A stretch of DNA of 7,518 bases from contig JAEXTA010000161.1 of NCBI GenBank assembly GCA_023453665.1, positions 1 to 7,518 of the forward strand, written 5' to 3'. Source of the DNA: Bacteroidota bacterium. GTDB taxonomy: Bacteria; Bacteroidota; Ignavibacteria; Ignavibacteriales; Ignavibacteriaceae. The stretch's first letter is position 1. Each line of letters begins with the position of its first letter. This document shows positions 1 through 5,668 of the stretch, in pieces. A program made the position numbers and the translations under genes. The notes below the pieces were generated by a model, which was given only the letters and a program-made list of their open reading frames with translations, searched no databases and was not told the origin of the DNA.

Positions 1-267
1 TGCGCCTTTTCCTTTACCCATTCTTGTTTCGAGTGGTTTTTTGGAAACTGGTTTATCCGGAAAAATTCTGATCCACACTTTTCCATCTCTTTTCATTTTT
101 CTTGAAAGAGCAACACGGCAAGCTTCAATTTGTCTGCCTGTAATCCAATGTGGTTCAAGAGCTTTTAATCCATAATCACCGAATGATATTGAACTGCCAC
201 GATAAGCTTTGCCAGCCATGCGTCCGCGTTGTGATTTTCTAAACTTTACTCTTTTGGGCATCAACAT
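1..267 (-). CDS. rplP: 50S ribosomal protein uL16 (L16), partial, 3' end beyond the window
   Basis: uL16 is a large-subunit protein that contacts the A-site tRNA near the peptidyl-transferase centre. My translation from 267 down gives 89 residues beginning MLMPKRVKFRKSQRGRMAGK and ending RMGKGKGA where the window stops. The family is usually about 137 to 140 residues, so roughly the last third lies outside. The WIRIFPDKP segment (residues 65-73) and the RMGKGKG motif (from residue 82, the arginine that is hydroxylated in E. coli) are typical. The ATG at 265-267 is chosen because MLMPKR is the usual N-terminus and a GGAG site lies 9 nt upstream; the second ATG, at 259-261, is less well spaced. 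It follows rpsC by 21 nt and is the last gene of the operon visible here. The cut is a window edge, not a broken gene. Confidence 0.97.
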   Translation of the reverse strand, partial: MLMPKRVKFRKSQRGRMAGKAYRGSSISFGDYGLKALEPHWITGRQIEACRVALSRKMKRDGKVWIRIFPDKPVSKKPLETRMGKGKGA

Positions 268-276
268 GATTTAATA

Positions 277-283
277 TCTCCAG
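277..283 (-). promoter_or_regulatory. Ribosome binding site of rplP
   Basis: On the minus strand this reads CTGGAGA, 9 nt before the ATG at 265-267. It lies in the 21-nt gap after the rpsC stop and favours the first ATG over the in-frame ATG two codons later. Confidence 0.7.
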
Positions 284-288
284 GTAAT

Positions 289-930
289 TTATTCTGTAAC
301 TCTTTTTCCTAAAATTTCACCGTTGCAGATCCATACTTTAATTCCTATAGAACCGTAAATGGTTTCTGCTCTTCCGTTAGCATAATCAATATCAGCACGT
401 AATGTATGAAGTGGAATTCTTCCTTCTTTATACTGTTCTGTACGAGCCATTTCAGCACCGCCTAATCTGCCGGCGCACATTATTCTTATTCCTTCAGCGC
501 CCATTCTCATAGCAGCAGTTATTGCCATTTTCATTGCACGCCTGAACGAAACACGACCGGCTAACTGGTTAGCAATATTTTCTGCAACTAAGTAAGCATC
601 AAGTTCCGGTCTTTTTATTTCGGATATCTGAACTTTCACATCCTTATCTGTAACTGATTTTAATTCCTGCTCAAGTTGTGTTATTTCTTTACCGCTTTTA
701 CCAATTACAACACCAGGTCTTGATGTATGGATAGTCAGTATAATATTTTTTGAAGTTCTATCAATAACAATTCTTGATATGCCTGCTTTTTTCAACCTGT
801 TTCTTATGTAATCTCTGAGTTTATCATCCTCTTTCAGTTTGCCTGAATAACTTTTATTTTCATACCAATTAGAGTCCCATCCTCTTATCACTCCGACTCT
901 TAATCCAACAGGGTTTGTTTTCTGGCCCAA
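289..930 (-). CDS. rpsC: 30S ribosomal protein uS3 (S3), TTG start
   Basis: uS3 sits at the mRNA entry channel of the small-subunit head and contributes to mRNA unwinding. The product has 213 residues, a usual length. It shows the N-terminal MGQKTNPVGLR block, a type-2 KH domain with the GXXG loop IGKSGK at about 76-81, the basic FRRAMK stretch at 129-134 corresponding to the helicase-related residues of E. coli S3, and the C-terminal GRIPLHTLRADIDY block at 170-183. The start codon is TTG (928-930). It must be the start: the in-frame upstream codons run back to a TAA at 949-951 without any ATG, GTG or TTG, and the next Met is residue 133. A near-perfect SD (AGGAGGA) compensates. It begins 14 nt after the rplV stop and ends with TAA at 289-291. 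Confidence 0.98.
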   Translation of the reverse strand: MGQKTNPVGLRVGVIRGWDSNWYENKSYSGKLKEDDKLRDYIRNRLKKAGISRIVIDRTSKNIILTIHTSRPGVVIGKSGKEITQLEQELKSVTDKDVKVQISEIKRPELDAYLVAENIANQLAGRVSFRRAMKMAITAAMRMGAEGIRIMCAGRLGGAEMARTEQYKEGRIPLHTLRADIDYANGRAETIYGSIGIKVWICNGEILGKRVTE

Positions 931-936
931 AAAATA

Positions 937-943
937 TCCTCCT
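937..943 (-). promoter_or_regulatory. Strong ribosome binding site of rpsC, decides the TTG start
   Basis: On the minus strand this reads AGGAGGA, the best SD match in the window, 6 nt before the TTG at 928-930. It begins 1 nt after the TAG stop of rplV, so ribosomes finishing rplV would cover it. It supports TTG as a genuine start. Confidence 0.9.
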
Positions 944-944
944 A

Positions 945-1292
945 CTAATTAGCTTTTGTTGCTACAACTATTGTTAAGTGGCAGCTTCTTTTTCTGATTC
1001 TGTATGCTCGACCCATTGGTGCAGCCGAGATTCTTTTTAATGTTGGTCCCTGATTTACAAAAACTTCTTTCACTAATAATTCTGAGGGTTCCATTCTGGT
1101 TGCATCGTCTCTGTTCAAAAGGTTTGCAACCGCTGATCTTAAAACTTTTTCTGCAGTTTTTGAAGCATGCTTTGGTGAGAAGTGCAAAATCTCCATGGCT
1201 TTATCAACTGATACACCGCGAATAAGATCAATAATCAATCTCATTTTTCTTGGTGATGAACCTATATATCTATGTACAGCTCTTGCTTCCAT
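945..1292 (-). CDS. rplV: 50S ribosomal protein uL22 (L22)
   Basis: uL22 binds 23S rRNA and sends a long beta-hairpin into the peptide exit tunnel, where with uL4 it forms the constriction and, in other species, the site of macrolide-resistance mutations. The product has 115 residues, normal for the family. The globular domain opens MEARAVHRYIGSSPRKMRL, and the hairpin spans about residues 82-107 with GPTLKRISAAPMGRAYRIRK. E. coli has MKR where this protein has LKR, and the segment after it reads SAAPMGRA rather than the PRAKGRA of E. coli. I take this as a lineage feature, not a resistance change. ATG is at 1290-1292, preceded by an AGGAA site about 9 nt away, and the stop is TAG at 945-947. 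It starts 20 nt after rpsS and its stop nearly abuts the rpsC SD. Confidence 0.98.
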   Translation of the reverse strand: MEARAVHRYIGSSPRKMRLIIDLIRGVSVDKAMEILHFSPKHASKTAEKVLRSAVANLLNRDDATRMEPSELLVKEVFVNQGPTLKRISAAPMGRAYRIRKRSCHLTIVVATKAN

Positions 1293-1312
1293 TTTTCCAA
1301 ATTCCTATAAAA

Positions 1313-1600
1313 TTATTTTGCTTTTGTAGCCTTCTCAGCTTTAGTTCCAGGGTGTCCTCTAAAAATACGTGTTGGTGCAAATTCACCAAGTTTATGACCA
1401 ACCATATTTTCCGTAATATAAACAGGTATCATTTTGTTGCCGTTGTGTACAGCTATTGTATGACCAACAAAATCAGGAATAATTGTAGAGGCACGTGACC
1501 AAGTTTTAATTATCTTCTTCTGATTTGTTTCATTCAGCTTGGTTATTTTACCTGCCAATTTATGATCAATGAAAGGACCTTTTTTTACTGACCTGGGCAT
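1313..1600 (-). CDS. rpsS: 30S ribosomal protein uS19 (S19)
   Basis: uS19 lies in the head of the small subunit next to uS13 and contacts the large subunit through the intersubunit bridges. The product has 95 residues (family about 92). It opens with the near-invariant MPRSVKKGPFIDHKL and carries the conserved core WSRASTIIPDFVGHTIAVHN (34-53), followed by GHKLGEFAPTRIFRGH (69-84). The basic Lys/Ala-rich tail is typical. The ATG at 1598-1600 is fixed by the conserved N-terminus. The upstream SD is poor (only AGAG/AGAAG purines overlapping the rplB stop), and the gap to rplB is 8 nt, so translation probably depends on ribosomes arriving from rplB. The stop is TAA at 1313-1315. Confidence 0.98.
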   Translation of the reverse strand: MPRSVKKGPFIDHKLAGKITKLNETNQKKIIKTWSRASTIIPDFVGHTIAVHNGNKMIPVYITENMVGHKLGEFAPTRIFRGHPGTKAEKATKAK

Positions 1601-1608
1601 ATTATACT

Positions 1609-2436
1609 CTACTTCTTACGTCTTTTAATAATGAATTTATTTGATTCTTTTTTACGCTTTCTTGTTTTCAAACCTTTTGCTTTTTGTCCCCATGGTGAAA
1701 CAGGATGTCCGCCGCCTGAAGTTTTACCTTCACCACCACCCATCGGGTGATCTACCGGGTTCATAGCAACACCTCTTACATGAGGTCTTTTGCCAAGCCA
1801 TCTTGACCGACCTGCTTTACCAAGACTGATATTTTCCTGTTCAGCATTTCCAACAACACCATAGGTTGCCATACAATCAAGACGAACCATTCTAACTTCA
1901 CCTGAAGGCATTTTTAATTGAGCAAAATCTCCTTCTTTAGCCATAAGCTGAAGCGCAGCACCAGCACTTCTTCCAAGCTGACCACCTTTACCTGGTTTTA
2001 ATTCAACGTTGTGAAGAAAACTTCCTAAAGGCATATCTTTAAGCGGTAATGAGTTTCCAACAACAATATCGCTTCCGCTGCCAGATAAGACAGTGTTTCC
2101 AACTTTTAAACCTTCAGGCGCAAGTATGTATCTCTTTTCACCATCAGCGTAATGCAGTAATGCTATACGGCATGTTCTGTTAGGATCATACTCTATAGAG
2201 AATACTTTTGCAGGTACACCTGATTTATCGCGTTTAAAATCTATGATTCTGTATCTACGTTTATGACCGCCGCCGATGAATCTGGTAGTGACTCTTCCAA
2301 GATTATTTCTTCCGCCGGATTTTTTTAGCGAAACTGTTAATGATTTTTCCGGTGTTGATTTTGTTACTTCTTCAAAAGTAGCATTTGATCTGAATCTTGT
2401 TCCGGGCGTAACTGGTTTTAGTTTATTTATTCCCAT
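1609..2436 (-). CDS. rplB: 50S ribosomal protein uL2 (L2)
   Basis: uL2 is one of the most conserved large-subunit proteins, needed for subunit association and for the structure around the peptidyl-transferase centre. The product has 275 residues (E. coli 273). Visible landmarks are SGGRNNLGRVTTRFIGGGHK (40-59), the OB/SH3-like body with YDPNR (83-87) and the C-terminal loop AMNPVDHPMGGGEG (224-237). His230 corresponds to the functionally important His229 of mature E. coli L2 and is present. Two residues on, E. coli has His and this protein has Met, which I recall as common in Bacteroidota relatives. The C-terminus is strongly basic (KFIIKRRKK). ATG is at 2434-2436 with AGGA 7 nt upstream, the stop is TAG at 1609-1611, and the gap to rplW is 20 nt. 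Confidence 0.99.
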   Translation of the reverse strand: MGINKLKPVTPGTRFRSNATFEEVTKSTPEKSLTVSLKKSGGRNNLGRVTTRFIGGGHKRRYRIIDFKRDKSGVPAKVFSIEYDPNRTCRIALLHYADGEKRYILAPEGLKVGNTVLSGSGSDIVVGNSLPLKDMPLGSFLHNVELKPGKGGQLGRSAGAALQLMAKEGDFAQLKMPSGEVRMVRLDCMATYGVVGNAEQENISLGKAGRSRWLGKRPHVRGVAMNPVDHPMGGGEGKTSGGGHPVSPWGQKAKGLKTRKRKKESNKFIIKRRKK

Positions 2437-2456
2437 TAAATCGTCCTAATAAAAAC

Positions 2457-2750
2457 CTAAACTTGCTCGAATAATTCGATTGTTTCACCTTTTTTTAAGG
2501 TGATAATTGCTTTTTTAAATTTTGATGTTCTTCCTTCAAACTTGCCGCTTTTTCTAAATTGTGATTTAGTTTTTCCGGGATGATTGATTGTCCGAACATT
2601 CACAACGTGAACATTAAATTTCTGTTCAATTGCTCTTGCTATCTGAATTTTATTAGCATCGGGATTAACAAGAAAACCGTAGATGCCTTTATCTGTTGTT
2701 AAGTTTGTTATCTTTTCAGTTATAAGAGGTTTAACAAGTATCTGATGCAT
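2457..2750 (-). CDS. rplW: 50S ribosomal protein uL23 (L23)
   Basis: uL23 borders the exit of the peptide tunnel and is the docking point for trigger factor and the signal recognition particle. The product has 97 residues, normal for bacteria. It begins MHQILVKPLITEKIT; Glu12 in ITEK aligns with E. coli Glu18, a key trigger-factor contact. The middle carries the usual ANKIQIARAIEQKFNVHVVNVRT pattern (residues 32-54), and the end KKAIITLKKGETIELFE is typical. ATG is at 2748-2750, only 1 nt after the rplD stop (TAATATG on the minus strand). Its SD (GAGGCGG-like) is inside the last rplD codons, so translation is very likely coupled to rplD. The stop is TAG at 2457-2459. Confidence 0.98.
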   Translation of the reverse strand: MHQILVKPLITEKITNLTTDKGIYGFLVNPDANKIQIARAIEQKFNVHVVNVRTINHPGKTKSQFRKSGKFEGRTSKFKKAIITLKKGETIELFEQV

Positions 2751-2751
2751 A

Positions 2752-3399
2752 TTAGTTCACCGCCTCTTTAGTGTTCACAAAAGTTTTACTTATAACTTCA
2801 ACTGCTCCCTTTTGTACAATGAGCATCTGATTATTTAGTATATCGTAAGTTGATGCCTGTGCAGCTTCAAGTATTTTAACTTTCGGAATGTTTCTTCCTG
2901 ATTTGTAAACCGATGTTGAGTTCTCTTTTGTAAGTAATAAAACTTTTTTACCGGAAACTTTTAAAGCGTTAAGCATTTTTTCAAATTCTTTTGTCTTTGG
3001 CTGTTCAAAATTAAAATCCTCAACTATCATCAGCTGCTCATCTTTAACTTTATAACTCAGCGCTGATTTTCTTGCAAGTCTTTTTAATTTTTTCGGCAAA
3101 TCCTGTTTATATAAATGAGGCTTCGGTCCGAATATAGTACCGCCGCCTACCCATACAGGTGAGCGTGATGTACCGGCACGTGAACCGCCTCTGCCTTTTT
3201 GTTTCCAGGGTTTTTTACCACCACCGCTTACTTCGCCGCGTTCTTTGGATTTGTGTGTTCCCTGACGCTGGTTTGCTCGGTATGCTTTCACGGCCAGATA
3301 AATAGCATGATCATTCGGTTCAATTCCAAATATATCGTCTGCTAATTCAAGCTTTTCACCAGTTGATGATCCGTCTATTTTATATACTTCAAATGTCAT
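2752..3399 (-). CDS. rplD: 50S ribosomal protein uL4 (L4)
   Basis: uL4 folds early in large-subunit assembly. Its extended loop lines the exit tunnel opposite uL22, and in E. coli it also represses the S10 operon. The product has 215 residues (family about 200-210). The globular domain has AVKAYRANQRQGTHKSKERGEVSGGG (36-61), followed by the tunnel loop KKPWKQKGRGGSRAGTSRSPVWVGGG (62-87). Lys68 in this loop corresponds to E. coli Lys63, where erythromycin-resistance changes occur, and is unchanged. ATG is at 3397-3399 and the stop is TAA at 2752-2754. The 12-nt gap after rplC contains only a weak GAG-type SD. Whether this L4 also regulates its own operon cannot be told: there is no long leader upstream of rpsJ like the one used in E. 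coli. Confidence 0.98.
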   Translation of the reverse strand: MTFEVYKIDGSSTGEKLELADDIFGIEPNDHAIYLAVKAYRANQRQGTHKSKERGEVSGGGKKPWKQKGRGGSRAGTSRSPVWVGGGTIFGPKPHLYKQDLPKKLKRLARKSALSYKVKDEQLMIVEDFNFEQPKTKEFEKMLNALKVSGKKVLLLTKENSTSVYKSGRNIPKVKILEAAQASTYDILNNQMLIVQKGAVEVISKTFVNTKEAVN

Positions 3400-3411
3400 T
3401 TTAAACTCAGA

Positions 3412-4035
3412 TTACTTCTTAATCAATTCAACAAAGGAGTTAATTGAACCAGGCACTGCACCTTTTACTAAAATTATATTTTCTTCAGGAAGAACTTTTA
3501 CAACTTTTAGATTTTGAATCGTAACGTTTTCAAATCCTTTTCTTCCCGCCATTCTCTGTCCCTTAAACACACGTGATGGATAAGAACTTGCACCAATAGA
3601 GCCGGGTGCTCTTAGCCTGTCACTCTGTCCGTGAGTAGTACCGCCAACACCTCCAAAACCATGACGCTTCATTACTCCCTGGAATCCTTTGCCTTTACTT
3701 TTAGCACGGACTTTAATTTTTTCGCCTTCAATAAAAAGATCAACTTTTACATCATCACCAATTTTATAGTCAGCAGTATTTTTGAATTTAAATTCCTTTA
3801 CAACTCTCGAAACAGGCAAGCTGTTTTTCTTAAACTGACCTATAACTGATTTAGTAACATTTTTTTCTTTTCGTTCGCCGAATCCAAGCTGAAGTGCTTC
3901 GTATCCATCCTTATCTTTTGTTCTGACTGATAATACTTTGCATGGCCCGGCAAGAATTACAGTAACGGGAATCAGTTCTCCATCGTTTCCAAAAACGCTA
4001 GACATCCCTATTTTTTTTCCGATTAAACCTGTCAT
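3412..4035 (-). CDS. rplC: 50S ribosomal protein uL3 (L3)
   Basis: uL3 starts large-subunit assembly by binding the 3' domain of 23S rRNA, and a long loop of it reaches towards the peptidyl-transferase centre. The product has 207 residues (E. coli 209). It begins MTGLIGKKIGMSSVF, carries the family signature SKGKGFQGVMKRHGFGG (113-129) and the loop GSIGASSYPSRVFKG (145-159), and ends with VKGAVPGS. The residue aligned with E. coli Gln150, which PrmB methylates there, is Ser151 here, so that modification cannot occur at this position. I recall the same pattern in Bacteroidota. ATG is at 4033-4035 with AAGGAA 5 nt upstream, the gap to rpsJ is 16 nt and the stop is TAA at 3412-3414. Confidence 0.98.
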   Translation of the reverse strand: MTGLIGKKIGMSSVFGNDGELIPVTVILAGPCKVLSVRTKDKDGYEALQLGFGERKEKNVTKSVIGQFKKNSLPVSRVVKEFKFKNTADYKIGDDVKVDLFIEGEKIKVRAKSKGKGFQGVMKRHGFGGVGGTTHGQSDRLRAPGSIGASSYPSRVFKGQRMAGRKGFENVTIQNLKVVKVLPEENIILVKGAVPGSINSFVELIKK

Positions 4036-4040
4036 TTTAA

Positions 4041-4046
4041 TTCCTT
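4041..4046 (-). promoter_or_regulatory. Ribosome binding site of rplC
   Basis: On the minus strand this reads AAGGAA, 5 nt before the rplC ATG and inside the 16-nt gap after the rpsJ stop. Confidence 0.75.
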
Positions 4047-4051
4047 ATACC

Positions 4052-4360
4052 TTAAAGCTTGATCTCTATATCAACACCCGCCGGAATATCTAATTTACTT
4101 AAAGAGTCGACGGTTTTGTTGTTGGAATTATGAATATCAATTATTCTTTTGTGAGCTCGTGTTTCAAACTGCTCTCTGGATTTTTTATCCACATGTGGAG
4201 ATCTTAAGACTGTATAAACTGTCCTTTTTGTTGGCAGAGGGATAGGTCCTGAGACCACCGCCCCGGTGCTTCTGACAGTCTTAATAATTTTTTCCGTTGA
4301 CTTATCAATTAAAATATGATCATACGATTTCAACTTTATTCTAATCTTTTGTCCGGCCAC
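4052..4360 (-). CDS. rpsJ: 30S ribosomal protein uS10 (S10/NusE), GTG start
   Basis: uS10 belongs to the small-subunit head and, as NusE, also links the ribosome or NusB to RNA polymerase through NusG. The product has 102 residues, the normal length. It shows MAGQKIRIKLKSYDH at the start, the GPIPLPT motif (38-44) and SPHVDKKSREQFE (54-66), all characteristic. The start is GTG at 4358-4360. An in-frame TAA immediately precedes it (4361-4363) and the protein has no internal methionine, so GTG is the only reasonable start; an AAGGAGA site 6 nt upstream agrees. It is the first gene of the S10 block, 69 nt after tuf, the widest gap of the window, which holds a hairpin. The stop is TAA at 4052-4054. 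Confidence 0.98.
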   Translation of the reverse strand: MAGQKIRIKLKSYDHILIDKSTEKIIKTVRSTGAVVSGPIPLPTKRTVYTVLRSPHVDKKSREQFETRAHKRIIDIHNSNNKTVDSLSKLDIPAGVDIEIKL

Positions 4361-4366
4361 TTAAAA

Positions 4367-4373
4367 TCTCCTT
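4367..4373 (-). promoter_or_regulatory. Strong ribosome binding site of rpsJ, supports the GTG start
   Basis: On the minus strand this reads AAGGAGA, 6 nt before the GTG at 4358-4360. Together with the TAA directly before the GTG it fixes the rpsJ start. The sequence could also pair with the second arm of the hairpin at 4392-4410. Confidence 0.88.
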
Positions 4374-4386
4374 TTATTAAACAGAT

Positions 4387-4410
4387 AGAAAAAGGGAGAT
4401 AAACTCCCTT
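4387..4410 (-). terminator. Possible weak intrinsic terminator or attenuator between tuf and rpsJ
   Basis: In the minus-strand transcript AAGGGAG (4410-4404) and CTCCCTT (4398-4392) form a perfect 7-bp stem with a 5-nt loop, followed by TTTCT, so that five U in a row run from the stem into the tail. The stem has four G·C pairs and the U-tract is short, so termination would be partial at best. It lies at the border between the elongation-factor genes and the S10 block, where reducing read-through would set different levels for EF-Tu and the r-proteins. It could instead be an mRNA-stabilising or processing hairpin at the 3' end of tuf. The structure is seen; the function is inferred. Confidence 0.5.
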
Positions 4411-4429
4411 AGTCTATTTATTACTTAAA

Positions 4430-5635
4430 TTATTCAATGATCTTTGTTACAACGCCTGAACCAACTGTTCTGCCGCCTTCACGAATAGCAAATCTTAACT
4501 TCTCTTCCATTGCTATCGGTGTAATAAGTTCAATAGAAAGTTTTACGTTATCGCCAGGCATAACCATTTCAGTACCTGCAGGTAATGTTGCAACTCCGGT
4601 TACGTCAGTTGTTCTGAAATAGAACTGAGGTCTGTAACCGTTAAAGAATGGAGTATGTCTTCCGCCTTCTTCTTTTGAAAGTACGTAAACTTCTCCTTCA
4701 AATTTCATATGAGGTGTGATTGTTCCTGTTTTTGCAAGAACCATTCCTCTTTCGATTTCATTTTTGTCAACGCCTCTTAATAAGATACCTGCGTTGTCAC
4801 CAGCCATCGCTGAATCAAGTTCTTTTCTGAACATCTCGATACCTGTAACAACAGTTTTCTTATGAACGCCTAATCCAATCAATTCAACTTCTTCCTGAAT
4901 TTTAACCTGACCTCTTTCAACTCTACCAGTAGCAACGGTACCACGACCTGTGATTGAGAACACGTCTTCAACAGGCATGAGGAAGGGTTTGTCAGTGCTT
5001 CTTTCCGGAATCGGAACGTAACTATCAACTGCATCCATGAGTTCCCAGATACAATTATATCTTTCATCTGAAGGATCAGCATTGCTTGCGCCAGCTTCAA
5101 GCGCTCTTAAAGCAGAACCTTTTATAATCGGGATTTCATCACCAGGGAATTCATATGAATTAAGAAGATCTCTCAATTCAACTTCAACCAGTTCAATTAA
5201 TTCCGGATCATCAACCATATCAACTTTATTCATAAAAACTACAATTTTTGGAACACCAACCTGACGAGCCAGAAGAATATGTTCTCTTGTTTGCGGCATA
5301 GGACCGTCTGTTGCAGCAACAACAAGTATTGCGCCGTCCATCTGTGCAGCACCGGTGATCATGTTCTTAACATAGTCAGCGTGACCCGGACAGTCAACGT
5401 GAGCATAATGCCTGTTAGCAGTTGAATACTCAACGTGAGCTGTTGCTATAGTAATACCTCTTTCTCTTTCTTCAGGAGCGTTATCAATACTATCAAAAGT
5501 TCTGATTGCAGATAAGCCCTTCTTAGCGAGAGCCATGGTGATGGCAGCGGTTAATGTAGTTTTACCATGATCTACGTGACCTATTGTACCTACGTTAACG
5601 TGAGGTTTACTCCTATCAAATTTTTCTTTTGCCAT
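4430..5635 (-). CDS. tuf: Elongation factor Tu (EF-Tu)
   Basis: EF-Tu is the cytoplasmic GTPase that delivers aminoacyl-tRNA to the ribosomal A site. The product has 401 residues (E. coli 394). The GTP-binding motifs are complete: P-loop GHVDHGKT (19-26), switch I RGITI (59-63), DCPGH (81-85) with catalytic His85, NKVD (136-139) and GSAL (173-176). Domains II and III follow, with RGTVATGRVERG (231-242) and the C-terminal REGGRTVGSGVVTKI. Positions linked to kirromycin resistance in E. coli (Gln in LLARQVG, Gln in RPQFYF, Ala and Glu in FAIREGG) have the sensitive residues. ATG is at 5633-5635 with AAGGAG 6 nt upstream, 33 nt after fusA. After the TAA at 4430-4432 the same frame has further stops at 4421-4423, 4418-4420 and 4409-4411. 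Only one tuf copy is visible; a second elsewhere cannot be excluded. Confidence 0.99.
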   Translation of the reverse strand: MAKEKFDRSKPHVNVGTIGHVDHGKTTLTAAITMALAKKGLSAIRTFDSIDNAPEERERGITIATAHVEYSTANRHYAHVDCPGHADYVKNMITGAAQMDGAILVVAATDGPMPQTREHILLARQVGVPKIVVFMNKVDMVDDPELIELVEVELRDLLNSYEFPGDEIPIIKGSALRALEAGASNADPSDERYNCIWELMDAVDSYVPIPERSTDKPFLMPVEDVFSITGRGTVATGRVERGQVKIQEEVELIGLGVHKKTVVTGIEMFRKELDSAMAGDNAGILLRGVDKNEIERGMVLAKTGTITPHMKFEGEVYVLSKEEGGRHTPFFNGYRPQFYFRTTDVTGVATLPAGTEMVMPGDNVKLSIELITPIAMEEKLRFAIREGGRTVGSGVVTKIIE

Positions 5636-5641
5636 CTAATA

Positions 5642-5647
5642 CTCCTT
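5642..5647 (-). promoter_or_regulatory. Ribosome binding site of tuf
   Basis: On the minus strand this reads AAGGAG, 6 nt before the tuf ATG, in the 33-nt gap after the fusA stop. A strong SD suits a very highly translated gene. Confidence 0.85.
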
Positions 5648-5668
5648 TGATTTCTTTTTTAATACTAA

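Noticed and set aside
1..267. Possible truncated rplP pseudogene
   Set aside because: The frame is open to the window edge with conserved sequence throughout; the missing end is due to the window boundary.
1004..1498. Two overlapping plus-strand open frames of 73 and 82 codons
   Set aside because: They lie antisense to rplV and rpsS, have low-complexity Leu/Phe/Ser-rich translations expected from reversed Lys/Arg/Ala codons, and show no recognisable domain.
3631..3849. Plus-strand open frame of 72 codons inside rplC
   Set aside because: It is antisense to a fully conserved gene, Phe/Ser/Asn-rich and without family resemblance; a shadow of uL3 coding sequence.
4361..4429. Promoter for the S10 block in the tuf–rpsJ gap
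   Set aside because: I could not find a convincing -35/-10 pair or a Bacteroidota-type -7 element; the AT-rich sequence alone is not enough.
4437..5264. Plus-strand and alternate-frame open frames within tuf
   Set aside because: All overlap the intact EF-Tu gene and mirror its codon pattern; no independent start signals or domains.
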